64,000 nucleotides of DNA from Pseudomonas fluorescens (GTDB lineage: Bacteria; Pseudomonadota; Gammaproteobacteria; Pseudomonadales; Pseudomonadaceae), in assembly GCF_001307275.1 (NCBI RefSeq), contig NZ_CP012831.1:1984001-2048000 (forward strand), in the 5' to 3' direction. Of this stretch, positions 27,215-35,166 are shown piece by piece. Positions within the stretch are counted from its first letter, which is position 1. Every line of letters starts with the position of its first letter. Made by a program: the position numbers and the translations under genes. The notes below the pieces were generated by a model, which searched no databases, was not told the DNA's origin, and saw nothing but the letters and a program-made list of their open reading frames with translations.

Positions 27215-28660
27215 TCACCCATCGAGCCTCTGTGGCAGCCGCTGATCGATCACTCGATACAACGCGCTGCCCTCAGGCCAGTTGCGCATGAACCGTGCCC
27301 GATCCCGCGCATACGCCGGGGCGAAGCTGGACTGGGTGCGGTGTTGGCACATCGAATCGAGGTCGATCAGCGCCCAGCGGTCGTGCTGCCAGAACAGGTT
27401 GTGGCCCTTGAAGTCGCCATGGCTGATGCGCTCGCGGATCAGGTCGGCGAACAAGCGATCCAGCGCCAGCAACTCGGCTTCGGGGGCTTCACCGCTCTGC
27501 ACGTAAGGGCCGAAGCGCTCGATGATGTCCGGCCCCGCCAGGTGTTCGGTGACCAGATAGGCGCCGCGGCGCAGCCACAAAAAACGTTTTTCCAGCAAGG
27601 CCAGTGGCTTGGGCGTGGCAATGCCGAGGAAGGCCAGGCGATGGCCTTCGCGCCAGGAATGCCAGGCGCGGCTCGGGCGCCAGAAGCGCTTGAGCCAGTG
27701 GGCGAAGTTCTTGATGTTGTAGCGCTTGATCACCAAGGTGCGACCGTTCGCCTCGACTTTGCCGACACTGGCTGCGCCGCCGGTCTTGTACAGATGGCCA
27801 TGATCGAGCAGCGCATCAGCCTGCTCCAGCACCGGCGTCATGGCCGCTTCTTCATCCCGCCGGATCGCCCGCAAGCCGAACGCCCCGCGCTGCACGCTGA
27901 AAAGGCTGCACTCGCGCCCGACTTTCTCGAGGAAGTCCTTCAGGCGCCAGGCCTGCACCTTGTCGATCTGCTTTTGCAGCGCTTCCATGGGCAGCGCGTG
28001 TTCGGCGTTGCCCAACAGGTAATACACCAACAGCTCTTCATTGAACGGCTGGAGAGCTTTGGGAAGCTGGGCGAAAAACACCCCCAGGTTTTCCAGGACT
28101 TTCTGCCGCGACAACGGTTGCCCCGGGGTTTCGGCGCGGATGCCGGCACCGTCGATCAAGTAGAGCTTGCCGTCGTGGCGCAGCAGATTGTCCAGGTGCA
28201 GGTCTTCCTGCCACAGGCCTTTGCCGTGCAGTTGCGCAATGGCGCCCAGGGCTTCGGCCAGCACCGCCGTCTGTTCGTCGGCCAGCAAGGGCAGGTGTTC
28301 GACCCGTTGCCAGGCCTCCCCCAGGCTCTCGGCGCCTTCGAGCAATTCGAACAACAACCAGCCGCCTTCAGCCTCGTTCAAGCCATCGGCGAGCAACAGC
28401 GGCGTCGTCAGCCCTTGCTCCGCCAGCAAGCGCACGCCTTGCAGTTCCCGCTGGAAGTGCCGGGCGGCCTTGTTGCCCACCAACAATTTGGCCAGCACCG
28501 GCCGACCACGCCAGATGCCCGCCCCGACATAGCGCTGCCCCGGCAACACCCGCAACAGAGAAAGCAGCTGCAATCGCGCCGGGCCGGCGGCGTCGGCCAG
28601 TTCCAGGCTCAATGGCAGGCTGGGGCTGCGGCCGGCGTTCTTCAATTCGGACAAATGCAT
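27215..28660 (-). CDS. Tandem two-domain LPS kinase-like protein (PA5006 type)
   Basis: A 481-residue protein with two kinase-fold units. Unit 1 has a catalytic loop WQEDLHLDNLL (Asp153, Asn158) and LYLIDGAGI (Asp170). Unit 2 has HGDFKGHNLFW (Asp416, Asn421) and ALIDLDSM (Asp433), preceded by the N-lobe RTLVIKRYNIKNFAHWLKRF, which resembles the WaaP/Kdo kinase family. Both units keep the acidic residues needed for phosphotransfer. The ATG at 28660 overlaps the wapQ stop by one base (TGATG) and follows a GGGAG ribosome site. It is the last gene of the waaF operon. Phosphorylation of core heptose is likely; which position is unknown. Confidence 0.85.
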   Translation of the reverse strand: MHLSELKNAGRSPSLPLSLELADAAGPARLQLLSLLRVLPGQRYVGAGIWRGRPVLAKLLVGNKAARHFQRELQGVRLLAEQGLTTPLLLADGLNEAEGGWLLFELLEGAESLGEAWQRVEHLPLLADEQTAVLAEALGAIAQLHGKGLWQEDLHLDNLLRHDGKLYLIDGAGIRAETPGQPLSRQKVLENLGVFFAQLPKALQPFNEELLVYYLLGNAEHALPMEALQKQIDKVQAWRLKDFLEKVGRECSLFSVQRGAFGLRAIRRDEEAAMTPVLEQADALLDHGHLYKTGGAASVGKVEANGRTLVIKRYNIKNFAHWLKRFWRPSRAWHSWREGHRLAFLGIATPKPLALLEKRFLWLRRGAYLVTEHLAGPDIIERFGPYVQSGEAPEAELLALDRLFADLIRERISHGDFKGHNLFWQHDRWALIDLDSMCQHRTQSSFAPAYARDRARFMRNWPEGSALYRVIDQRLPQRLDG

Positions 28661-29412
28661 CAACGGGCTCCCTTGTGGCTGCGCCGGGCGCTCAGGCGCT
28701 CCATCCAGCTGTCGACCAGCCCGGCATCGAGCGGTTGGGCCAGGTAGGCAGACAACAGCTGGCGTACATCGGCATCACTCCAGATGGAGGCGCGCCGCAA
28801 CAGCGGCTCCAGGTCCTTGACCCGGTCACGCTGACCAAACAGCAGCGGCCGAGTCTTCTCCAAGTCGATCAATTGCGCTTGATAACCGTCGGCGGTGGTT
28901 TGCAGGAAGATGTGCTTGGGATAGAAGCAACCGTGCACCTGATGCATGCCATGCAGGCGCCGCGCCAACAGCCCACAGGCGTTGAGCACGGTGGTGCGCT
29001 GCGTCGCCGTCAGGCTCGGCCAGCGTTGCAACAGCGAGTCCAGGTCGTCCCAGCCGTCCAGGGCCCGGGTCAGCAGGATCGCCCGCACCTCGCCCTCCAC
29101 CTTGCGCTGTCCATAGAACACCGCTTGCAGGGCCGGAATCCCCAACTGCCGATAACGACTGATGTTGCGAAACTCCCGGGAAAAACTCGGCTCGCCAAAA
29201 GGGTGGGACCAGGTCCGGGTCAGGTAATTGCTTTGGCGCTTGAGGTAATAGCCCTGCCCGTCCAGCTCCAGCCGGAATACGCTGCTCCAGCCATCACCCG
29301 AGGTATTGGGTTCGTCCACCGCATCCAGTTGCCGCGCCCACAAGGCCTCGAAGCTGTCCAGGCCATGGCGTTGCAACAACGCTTGGTCTTCAGCGGCCAG
29401 AAAGTCAGTCAT
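28660..29412 (-). CDS. wapQ: WapQ-like LPS kinase family protein (InaA/Kdo kinase fold)
   Basis: A 250-residue protein of the WaaP/InaA kinase family: SSVFRLELDGQGYYLKRQS (N-lobe with Lys58), SFSREFRNISRYRQLGIPAL, then VHGCFYPKHIFL (159-170) and AQLIDLEKTRPL. Aligned with WaaP (HRDCYICHFLL), the catalytic Asp position holds Cys162, so ordinary kinase chemistry is doubtful; LIDLE keeps the metal-binding Asp. It overlaps wapP by 4 bp (ATGA) and the tandem kinase by 1 bp. Its operon position matches wapQ of P. aeruginosa, proposed as a heptose kinase. It may be an atypical enzyme or a partner for WapP or WaaP. Confidence 0.82.
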   Translation of the reverse strand: MTDFLAAEDQALLQRHGLDSFEALWARQLDAVDEPNTSGDGWSSVFRLELDGQGYYLKRQSNYLTRTWSHPFGEPSFSREFRNISRYRQLGIPALQAVFYGQRKVEGEVRAILLTRALDGWDDLDSLLQRWPSLTATQRTTVLNACGLLARRLHGMHQVHGCFYPKHIFLQTTADGYQAQLIDLEKTRPLLFGQRDRVKDLEPLLRRASIWSDADVRQLLSAYLAQPLDAGLVDSWMERLSARRSHKGAR

Positions 29413-30143
29413 TCACGCCCCTCGAAAAATCTCACCACGTGACGGATGCGTTTCTTGTCACACGCATCGAGCCGGTCGCGCTGGCGGTATTGCAGGTAAA
29501 AGCGCAGGCGCTGCGTGGCCGACAAATGGTATTTGGCCACTTTGTCCAGGCATGCCAAATCCTTGGTGATGCGGTACTTGAGCCAGAAGCCACGCCAGAA
29601 ATCCCCGTTCGGGCAGTCGATCAGAAACAGCTGCGAGCGGTCGTCGATCAGCAGGTTGCGCCACTTCAGATCGTTATGGGTGAAGCGGTGGTCGTGCATG
29701 GTCCGCGTATAGCCGGCCAGTTGCCGACTGACATGATCGACCCAGGCACGGTCCGCCAGCCGCGAATCGTGACGCTCGGCGAGCGCCGAGAGGTCTTCGG
29801 TGTGGGGCAGTTCGCGGGTGATCAGCGCGCCACGGGCGTAGCTCGCACCGTTTCGCTCCAAGCCCCAGCCCACGACTTCGGCGGTGGGAATGCCCCATTT
29901 GGCGAAGCGCTTGAGGTTCTGCCATTCGGACTTGACCCGTGGCTTGCCCAGGTAGCGTCGCAAGCCTTTGCCGGCACCGACGTAGCGCTTGACGTAATAG
30001 TTCACGCCGTTGCGCTGCACCCGGATCACCTCCGACAACGGGTCTCGGGTCAAACGCTCCCCTTGCAACGCGAACACCGCTTCCAGGCTGCCAAAATCCT
30101 CCGCCAGCTCGACGTACTCCGGTTCCAGATTCCAACCCGACAT
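29409..30143 (-). CDS. wapP: LPS core heptose kinase WapP
   Basis: A 244-residue kinase starting MSGWNLEPEYVELAEDFGSL. N-lobe GVNYYVKRYVGAGKGLRRYL, alpha-C region RVKSEWQNLKRFAKWGIPTA, complete catalytic loop HNDLKWRNLL (Asp158, Asn163) and metal-binding FLIDCPNG (Asp176). It should phosphorylate heptose II or a neighbouring heptose of the inner core; heptose phosphates are essential for outer-membrane integrity in Pseudomonas. The open frame extends far upstream in the waaP region, but the ATG at 30143 overlaps the waaP stop (TGATG) and yields the right N-terminus. Located between waaP and wapQ. Confidence 0.9.
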   Translation of the reverse strand: MSGWNLEPEYVELAEDFGSLEAVFALQGERLTRDPLSEVIRVQRNGVNYYVKRYVGAGKGLRRYLGKPRVKSEWQNLKRFAKWGIPTAEVVGWGLERNGASYARGALITRELPHTEDLSALAERHDSRLADRAWVDHVSRQLAGYTRTMHDHRFTHNDLKWRNLLIDDRSQLFLIDCPNGDFWRGFWLKYRITKDLACLDKVAKYHLSATQRLRFYLQYRQRDRLDACDKKRIRHVVRFFEGRE

Positions 30144-30949
30144 CAGAGCGCGTCCCCGTACCGCAGCTTTCGGGCATACAGCTTGCTGGCCTTGCCTTCG
30201 AGCCAGGCCAGCAACGACGCCTCTTCGGCGAGGATCCGCCGCAGCGGCTGCTGGAAATAGCCCTTGAGAAAACGCAGCTTGTCGCGGCGGGTCAGGCCGA
30301 TGTCCAGCGCCGAGAAATACAGCGCCGCCAGGTCCTTGTTGCGCCAGCGAGTGGTGATGGCAGGACGGGTCTGGGCGCGGTGCAGGTCGATCACCGAGAG
30401 TTTGAAATCCCCAGGGGTCACCGGCTTGTCGGTGTGCAGCAGAAAGTGGCAGATATAGCAGTCGCGATGATTGACGCCGGCGCGGTGCATCATGCCGGTC
30501 ATGCGTGCCACTTCGGCGATCAGCGCACGCTTGAGCGTCGGTTGTGGCGGCTGCTTGACCCAGTCGATGCTGAAATCTTCGAGGCTGACGGTCGGCGCCA
30601 GCTCTTCGGTGATGATGAACGAGTGCTGGTCCGCCGGGTTGCTGCCCTTCTCGCCGTAGGCGACAGCGGTCATGGTCGGCACGCCGGCTTCCTGCAAACG
30701 CTGGATAGCCTTCCACTCCTGCCCTGCGCCGAGGACCGGCAGCTTGGCGGTGAACAGGTTCTTGAAGATTTCGCCCCAACCGATGCCACGGTGGATCTTC
30801 ACGAAAAAGCCGCGACCGTCCACCTCCGTGCGCAAGGTGCGCCGGGCTTCCAGTTCACGATAGACCTCGCCCTTGAGCGCTTCGACTTCGGTGAACGCAT
30901 CGCGTCCGGCCCAAAGGCTCTTGAACGGTTCGGCCAGCATCAACTTCAT
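30143..30949 (-). CDS. waaP: LPS core heptose I kinase WaaP
   Basis: A 268-residue kinase that phosphorylates O4 of heptose I in the inner core. It starts MKLMLAEPFKSLWAGRDAFTE. The catalytic loop NHRDCYICHFLL puts Asp163 at the position reported as catalytic in Pseudomonas WaaP, and LSVIDLHRAQTRP supplies the second acidic site. N-lobe FFVKIHRGIGWGEIFKNL carries the ATP-binding Lys51. Overlaps waaG by 4 bp and wapP by 1 bp. In P. aeruginosa waaP is essential. Length is normal. Confidence 0.95.
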   Translation of the reverse strand: MKLMLAEPFKSLWAGRDAFTEVEALKGEVYRELEARRTLRTEVDGRGFFVKIHRGIGWGEIFKNLFTAKLPVLGAGQEWKAIQRLQEAGVPTMTAVAYGEKGSNPADQHSFIITEELAPTVSLEDFSIDWVKQPPQPTLKRALIAEVARMTGMMHRAGVNHRDCYICHFLLHTDKPVTPGDFKLSVIDLHRAQTRPAITTRWRNKDLAALYFSALDIGLTRRDKLRFLKGYFQQPLRRILAEEASLLAWLEGKASKLYARKLRYGDAL

Positions 30950-32070
30950 TGTGCGTGCTCCGCCAATATCACATCGGCCGCGTGCTGCGGCATGCTGTAG
31001 AGGTCGGCCGTCTCGGCGAAGGCCAGACCATTGCGGCTCCAGGCCGCCCGGGCATCGGCATCGTTCAACATGCGGCCCAGGTATTCGTTGAGCTGGGCTT
31101 GTTCGAACGGCTCATCCAACACCAGGCCACTGTCGGCCTCGGCGATGTAATGGGCGTACCCACACACCGCGCTGACCAGTACCGGCAACCCGGCCACCAG
31201 TGCTTCGAGCAGTACGGTGCCGGTGTTCTCGTTGTACGCCGGATGGATCAACAGATCGGCGCCCAGCAGGAAACGCGGGATGTCGCTGCGGCCCTTGAGG
31301 AACCGCACGTTGTCGCCCAGACCCAGCGCGGCGCTCTGCAGTTGGAATACCTTGGGGTCGTCCTGGCCAATTACAAATAGCCGGGTGCGTTTTCGCAGCT
31401 CGGCTGGCAACGCGGCCAGGGCCTTGAGGCTGCGATCCACGCCCTTGGTCTTGAACCCCGAGCCGATCTGTACCAGCAGCAGGTCGTCGTCGGCCAGCTC
31501 GAATTCGGCCCGGAACGCGGCGCGGATCTGATCGGCATCGACGGGCCGCCGGCGGTCCTGGGCGATGCCCGGTGGCAGCAGGTGAAAGCGTTCCAGCGGT
31601 GTGCCGTAGTGCTTGATGAACAGCGGCTGCTGGACTTCGGAAATCATCAGTACGTCGGTTTTTGCATCCTTGGCGAACACGGCACGCTCGTACTCGGCGA
31701 AATGCCGGTAGCGGCCCCAGCGCCGGTACAGCGAGTTGCGCAGGTTCTGCGCCTTGTCTTCGAAACAGCCGTCGGCCGCGTAGTACACGTCCAGGCCGGG
31801 CATTTTATTGAAGCCGATCAAACGGTCCACCGGGCGCTTGGCCAGGTCGGCCTCCATCCACGCGCTGAGTTTCTCGTTGCGGCGATGATTGAACAGCGCC
31901 TTGACCGGCGCCACCAGCACCTCGAAGCCGGGCGGCACGTCACCTTCCCAAATCAGCGTGTAGACACGGATCTGGTGACCGCGTCGCTGGCATTCCAGGG
32001 CGATGCGCATGAAGTCACGCTGCAGGCCACCGAAGGGGAAGTACTTGTAAAGGACAAAAGCCAATTGCAT
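30946..32070 (-). CDS. waaG: LPS core glucosyl/galactosaminyl transferase WaaG
   Basis: A 374-residue GT4 enzyme with GT-B fold, starting MQLAFVLYKYFPFGGLQRDF, nearly identical in plan to E. coli and Pseudomonas WaaG. Donor-site blocks LLVQIGSGFKTKGVDRSLKAL and HPAYNENTGTVLLEALVAGLP (E-x7-E) are present. It adds the first outer-core hexose to heptose II. In Pseudomonas that sugar is usually GalN rather than Glc, so the donor cannot be fixed from motifs alone. Overlaps waaC by one base at its start (TGATG) and waaP by four at its end. Confidence 0.95.
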   Translation of the reverse strand: MQLAFVLYKYFPFGGLQRDFMRIALECQRRGHQIRVYTLIWEGDVPPGFEVLVAPVKALFNHRRNEKLSAWMEADLAKRPVDRLIGFNKMPGLDVYYAADGCFEDKAQNLRNSLYRRWGRYRHFAEYERAVFAKDAKTDVLMISEVQQPLFIKHYGTPLERFHLLPPGIAQDRRRPVDADQIRAAFRAEFELADDDLLLVQIGSGFKTKGVDRSLKALAALPAELRKRTRLFVIGQDDPKVFQLQSAALGLGDNVRFLKGRSDIPRFLLGADLLIHPAYNENTGTVLLEALVAGLPVLVSAVCGYAHYIAEADSGLVLDEPFEQAQLNEYLGRMLNDADARAAWSRNGLAFAETADLYSMPQHAADVILAEHAQ

Positions 32071-33128
32071 CAGCGCGGCTCCTCAGCCAATAACGTGCTC
32101 AGGTGGCTGGCAACACGCTCGGGGTTCAGACGCGTGAAGCACAGGGGCTGCTCGCGTTTCAGGTCAAACCGCCGGGCATCTTCGGCGGTCGGCGGGTAAG
32201 TGCAGTGTTTCTGCATGCACGGCGCGCAGGGGAAATCACTGGCGAGGTGAATCTGGCCCTTGCCATAGGCACCGGTCAGCACCGGATTGGTCGGGCCGAG
32301 CAGCGAAATGGTCGGCACGTCCAGGGCCGCGGCCAGATGCCCGAGGCCGGTGTCCACAGCCACGCAGGCCTGGGCGCCGGCAAGTACCTTGCCCATGCCG
32401 CCAAGGTTCAGCTTCGGCAGTACCAAGGCGTTGCGCAGCCCGCTGGCGATGCGTTCGGCCCGGGCCTTTTCGGCCGGGTTGCCCCACGGCAGTTTGACGA
32501 CCACGCCGAACTGCCCCATGCGCTCAGTGAGCTGGCGCCAGTAAAGTTCGGGCCAATGCTTGGACTCCCAGGTGGTGCCGTGCAGGAACACCACGTAGGG
32601 GTATGGGCGTGGCAACTCCACCAGCCGGTCGACATCGAGGCCGTAGTTACCCAGCGTCTGCGGCAAGTCATACCCCAGCGCCACGGCGAATAGCTGGCGC
32701 ACGCGCTCCACCGCGTGCTGACCACGGGCCACCGCCAGGCGCCGGGAATAAAAGCGCGCCGCCAGGGGCTCACGCGCCGAGTTTTTATCCAACCCGGCCA
32801 CTGGCGCCTTGACGTAACGGGTCAGCCAGGCGCTTTTCAGCAGGCCCTGGGCGTCGATTACCAAGTCATATTTTTCGGCGCGCACGCTCTGCTTGAAGCG
32901 TCGCCATTCGCCGCTCTTGATGGTTTGCCAGAGGTTCTTGCGCCAGCGCCGGATCGCCACCGGGATGACCTTGCCCACGGCCGGGTGCCAGGTGGGGATT
33001 TCGGCGAAGCCTTCTTCCACCACCCAATCGAACTTGATGCCCGGAATCGCCCGCGCCGCATCGGTCAGCGCCGGCAGGGTGTGGACCACATCCCCCAGCG
33101 AAGAGGTCTTGATCAGCAATACCCGCAA
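32070..33128 (-). CDS. waaC: ADP-heptose:Kdo heptosyltransferase I WaaC
   Basis: A 352-residue GT9 enzyme that adds the first heptose to Kdo. Translation from a TTG begins MRVLLIKTSSLGDVVHTLPA, the family's entry motif, and the C-terminal donor pocket AGAQACVAVDTGLGHLAAALDVPTISLLG is intact. The TTG start is well supported: GGAGG lies 8 bases upstream, inside the last codons of waaF, and no ATG is available. One base separates the waaF stop from this start, so translation is coupled. The C-terminal HCTYPPTAEDARRF region is typical of Pseudomonas WaaC. Confidence 0.95.
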   Translation of the reverse strand: MRVLLIKTSSLGDVVHTLPALTDAARAIPGIKFDWVVEEGFAEIPTWHPAVGKVIPVAIRRWRKNLWQTIKSGEWRRFKQSVRAEKYDLVIDAQGLLKSAWLTRYVKAPVAGLDKNSAREPLAARFYSRRLAVARGQHAVERVRQLFAVALGYDLPQTLGNYGLDVDRLVELPRPYPYVVFLHGTTWESKHWPELYWRQLTERMGQFGVVVKLPWGNPAEKARAERIASGLRNALVLPKLNLGGMGKVLAGAQACVAVDTGLGHLAAALDVPTISLLGPTNPVLTGAYGKGQIHLASDFPCAPCMQKHCTYPPTAEDARRFDLKREQPLCFTRLNPERVASHLSTLLAEEPR

Positions 33129-33129
33129 G

Positions 33130-34164
33130 TTACCGAACCTCCACGGGTGTGCCCTGCAAACGCTCCAGGGCCTCGTTCACCGACGGTGGCATGAGCTGGC
33201 GCAGGCAATTGTAATGGCCGAAACGGCAGGTGCGGTCGAAACACGGGCTGCATTCGATGCCCAGGCGCACGACTTCGACCTGGTCGGCCAGCGGCGGCGT
33301 GAAGCCTGGCGAGGTGGAACCGTAGACCGCCACCAAGGGACGGTTAAGGGCTGCGGCCACGTGCATCAGGCCCGAGTCGTTGGACACCACCGAATCGGCG
33401 CAGGACAGCAGGTCGATGGCCTCGGCCAGGGACGTGTCGCCACTGAGGTTCACCGACTCTTCCCGAAGGCCCGGGATCAACCGCGAGCGGATGTCCTCGC
33501 CCACGGGGTGATCTTTTTTCGAGCCGAACAGCCAGACTTGCCAGCCGTCGCGAATCTTCGCCTCGGCCACCTGGGCGTAATGCTCCGCCGGCCAGCGCTT
33601 GGACTCACCGAACTCGGCCCCAGGACACAGGGCCAGCACCGGACGGTCCAGGCTCAGGCCGAACTTGGCCAGCGCCGCGTCACGGGTCACCGGGTCGATC
33701 CGCAGGCTCGGCCGCGGGTACGGCTTGGGCAACTCGGCTCCCGGCGCGTAGGCCAGGGCCATGAAACGCTCGATCATCAGCGGGTAACGGTCTTTATCCA
33801 GGGCGCGCACGTCGTTGAGCAGGCCGTAGCGAAACTCGCCACGCCAACCGGTGCGCTTGGGGATACCGGCGAAGAACGGCACCAGCGCCGATTTCAAGGA
33901 ATTGGGCAACAGGATCGCCTGGTCGTACTGACCGGCCAGGGATTTGCCGATGCGTCGACGGGTCGCCAGCTCCAGCACGCCGTGGCCGAGCGGGAAGCTC
34001 AAGGCCTTGCGCACTTCGGGCATGCGCTCCAGGATCGGCCGGCTCCACTCGGGGGCCAGGACATCGATTTCGCACTGCGGGTGACGCTGCTTCAGGCACT
34101 GGAACAGTGTCTGCGCCATTACCATGTCACCGACCCAACTGGGCCCAACGATCAGAATATTCAT
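33130..34164 (-). CDS. waaF: ADP-heptose:LPS heptosyltransferase II WaaF
   Basis: A 344-residue GT9 enzyme that adds heptose II to heptose I. It starts MNILIVGPSWVGDMVMAQTL and has LCPGAEFGESKRWPAEHYAQ, SADSVVSNDSGLMHVAAALN-type donor pocket residues (SNDSGLMHVAAAL) and SPCFDRTCRFGHYNCLRQL near the end. The ATG at 34164 has a GGAAA ribosome site. First gene of the seven-gene inner-core operon. A strong terminator-like hairpin ends only 19 bp before this ATG, which is unusual. Confidence 0.96.
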   Translation of the reverse strand: MNILIVGPSWVGDMVMAQTLFQCLKQRHPQCEIDVLAPEWSRPILERMPEVRKALSFPLGHGVLELATRRRIGKSLAGQYDQAILLPNSLKSALVPFFAGIPKRTGWRGEFRYGLLNDVRALDKDRYPLMIERFMALAYAPGAELPKPYPRPSLRIDPVTRDAALAKFGLSLDRPVLALCPGAEFGESKRWPAEHYAQVAEAKIRDGWQVWLFGSKKDHPVGEDIRSRLIPGLREESVNLSGDTSLAEAIDLLSCADSVVSNDSGLMHVAAALNRPLVAVYGSTSPGFTPPLADQVEVVRLGIECSPCFDRTCRFGHYNCLRQLMPPSVNEALERLQGTPVEVR

Positions 34165-34183
34165 GTGCTTTCCAAAAACGATA

Positions 34184-34205
34184 CGGGGAGGCCTACGCCT
34201 CCCCG
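34184..34205 (-). terminator. Terminator-like hairpin directly upstream of waaF
   Basis: A perfect 9-bp stem CGGGGAGGC / GCCTCCCCG with a 4-base loop. On the minus strand it is followed four bases later by TTTTT and then the waaF ribosome site. In this orientation it would act as an intrinsic terminator for transcripts entering waaF. In the other direction no T-run follows. There is almost no room for a promoter between it and waaF. Confidence 0.7.
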
Positions 34206-34256
34206 CCTCGAGAATCACTGTGGCTTAGGTCGTTGCCTGTTGCCCTAATCTACAAC

Positions 34257-35157
34257 TGTGGGAGCAAGCTTGCTCGGGATAGGGCCATAACATTCAACAT
34301 CCATGTCGCCTGACACTCCGCTATCGCGAGCAAGCTCGCTCCCACAAGGGGCCTGCATAGGTTTCAATACCGTGCAGCACCCCAAATCCACTGTGGGAGC
34401 GAGCTTGCTCGCGATCAGGCCATCACATCCGACATCAATGTCGCCTGACACTCCGCTATCGCGAGCAAGCTCGCTCCCACAAGGGGCCTGCATAGGTTTC
34501 AATACCGTGCAGCACCCCAAATCCACTGTGGGAGCGAGCTTGCTCGCGAAGAGGCCATCACATCCAACATCAATGTCGTCTGACATTCCGCTATCGCGAG
34601 CAAGCTCGCTCCCACAAGGGGCCTGCATAGGCTTCAAGTACCGTGCAGCACCCCAAATCCACTGTGGGAGCGAGCTTGCTCGCGATCAGGCCATCACATC
34701 CGACATCAATGTCGCCTGACACTCCGCTATCGCGAGCAAGCTCGCTCCCACAAGGGGCCTGCATAGGTTTCAATACCGTGCAGCACCCCAAATCCACTGT
34801 GGGAGCGAGCTTGCTCGCGAAGAGGCCATCACATCCGACATCAATGTCGCCTGACACTCCGCTATCGCGAGCAAGCTCGCTCCCACAAGGGGCCTGCATA
34901 GGTTTCAATACCGTGCAGCACCCCAAATCCACTGTGGGAGCGAGCTTGCTCGCGAAGAGGCCATCACATCCAACATCAATGTCGCCTGACACTCCGCTAT
35001 CGCGAGCAAGCTCGCTCCCACAAGGGGCCTGCATAGGTTTCAATACCGTGCAGCACCCCAAATCCACTGTGGGAGCGAGCTTGCTCGCGATCAGGCCATC
35101 ACATCCGACATCAATGTCGCCTGACACTCCGCTATCGCGAGCAAGCTCGCTCCCACA
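34257..35157. repeat. Tandem array of seven REPINs, 135-bp period
   Basis: Seven 90-bp REP doublets are joined head to tail by 45-bp linkers. Each doublet has a forward 24-bp arm (TGTGGGAGCGAGCTTGCTCG core) and a reverse arm. Doublets start at 34257, 34392, 34527, 34663, 34798, 34933 and 35068. Six units are 135 bp apart; one step is 136 because of an inserted base near 34638. The linker is almost invariant (GGGGCCTGCATAGG ... CACCCCAAATCCAC). The loop alternates mainly between CGATCAGGCC and CGAAGAGGCC versions. The array fills the gap between glnE and waaF, where ilvE lies in PAO1. No gene is present; long open frames here are artefacts of the period being divisible by three. Confidence 0.97.
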
Positions 35158-35166
35158 TTTAAAGCT

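Noticed and set aside
29658..30779. Upstream extension of the wapP frame to 30779
   Set aside because: The extension is an out-of-frame reading of waaP. The ATG at 30143 with TGATG overlap gives the true WapP start.
34257..35157. Possible CRISPR array
   Set aside because: The spacing is regular but the 'spacers' are nearly identical, the repeat units are 90-bp REP doublets, and no cas gene is present.
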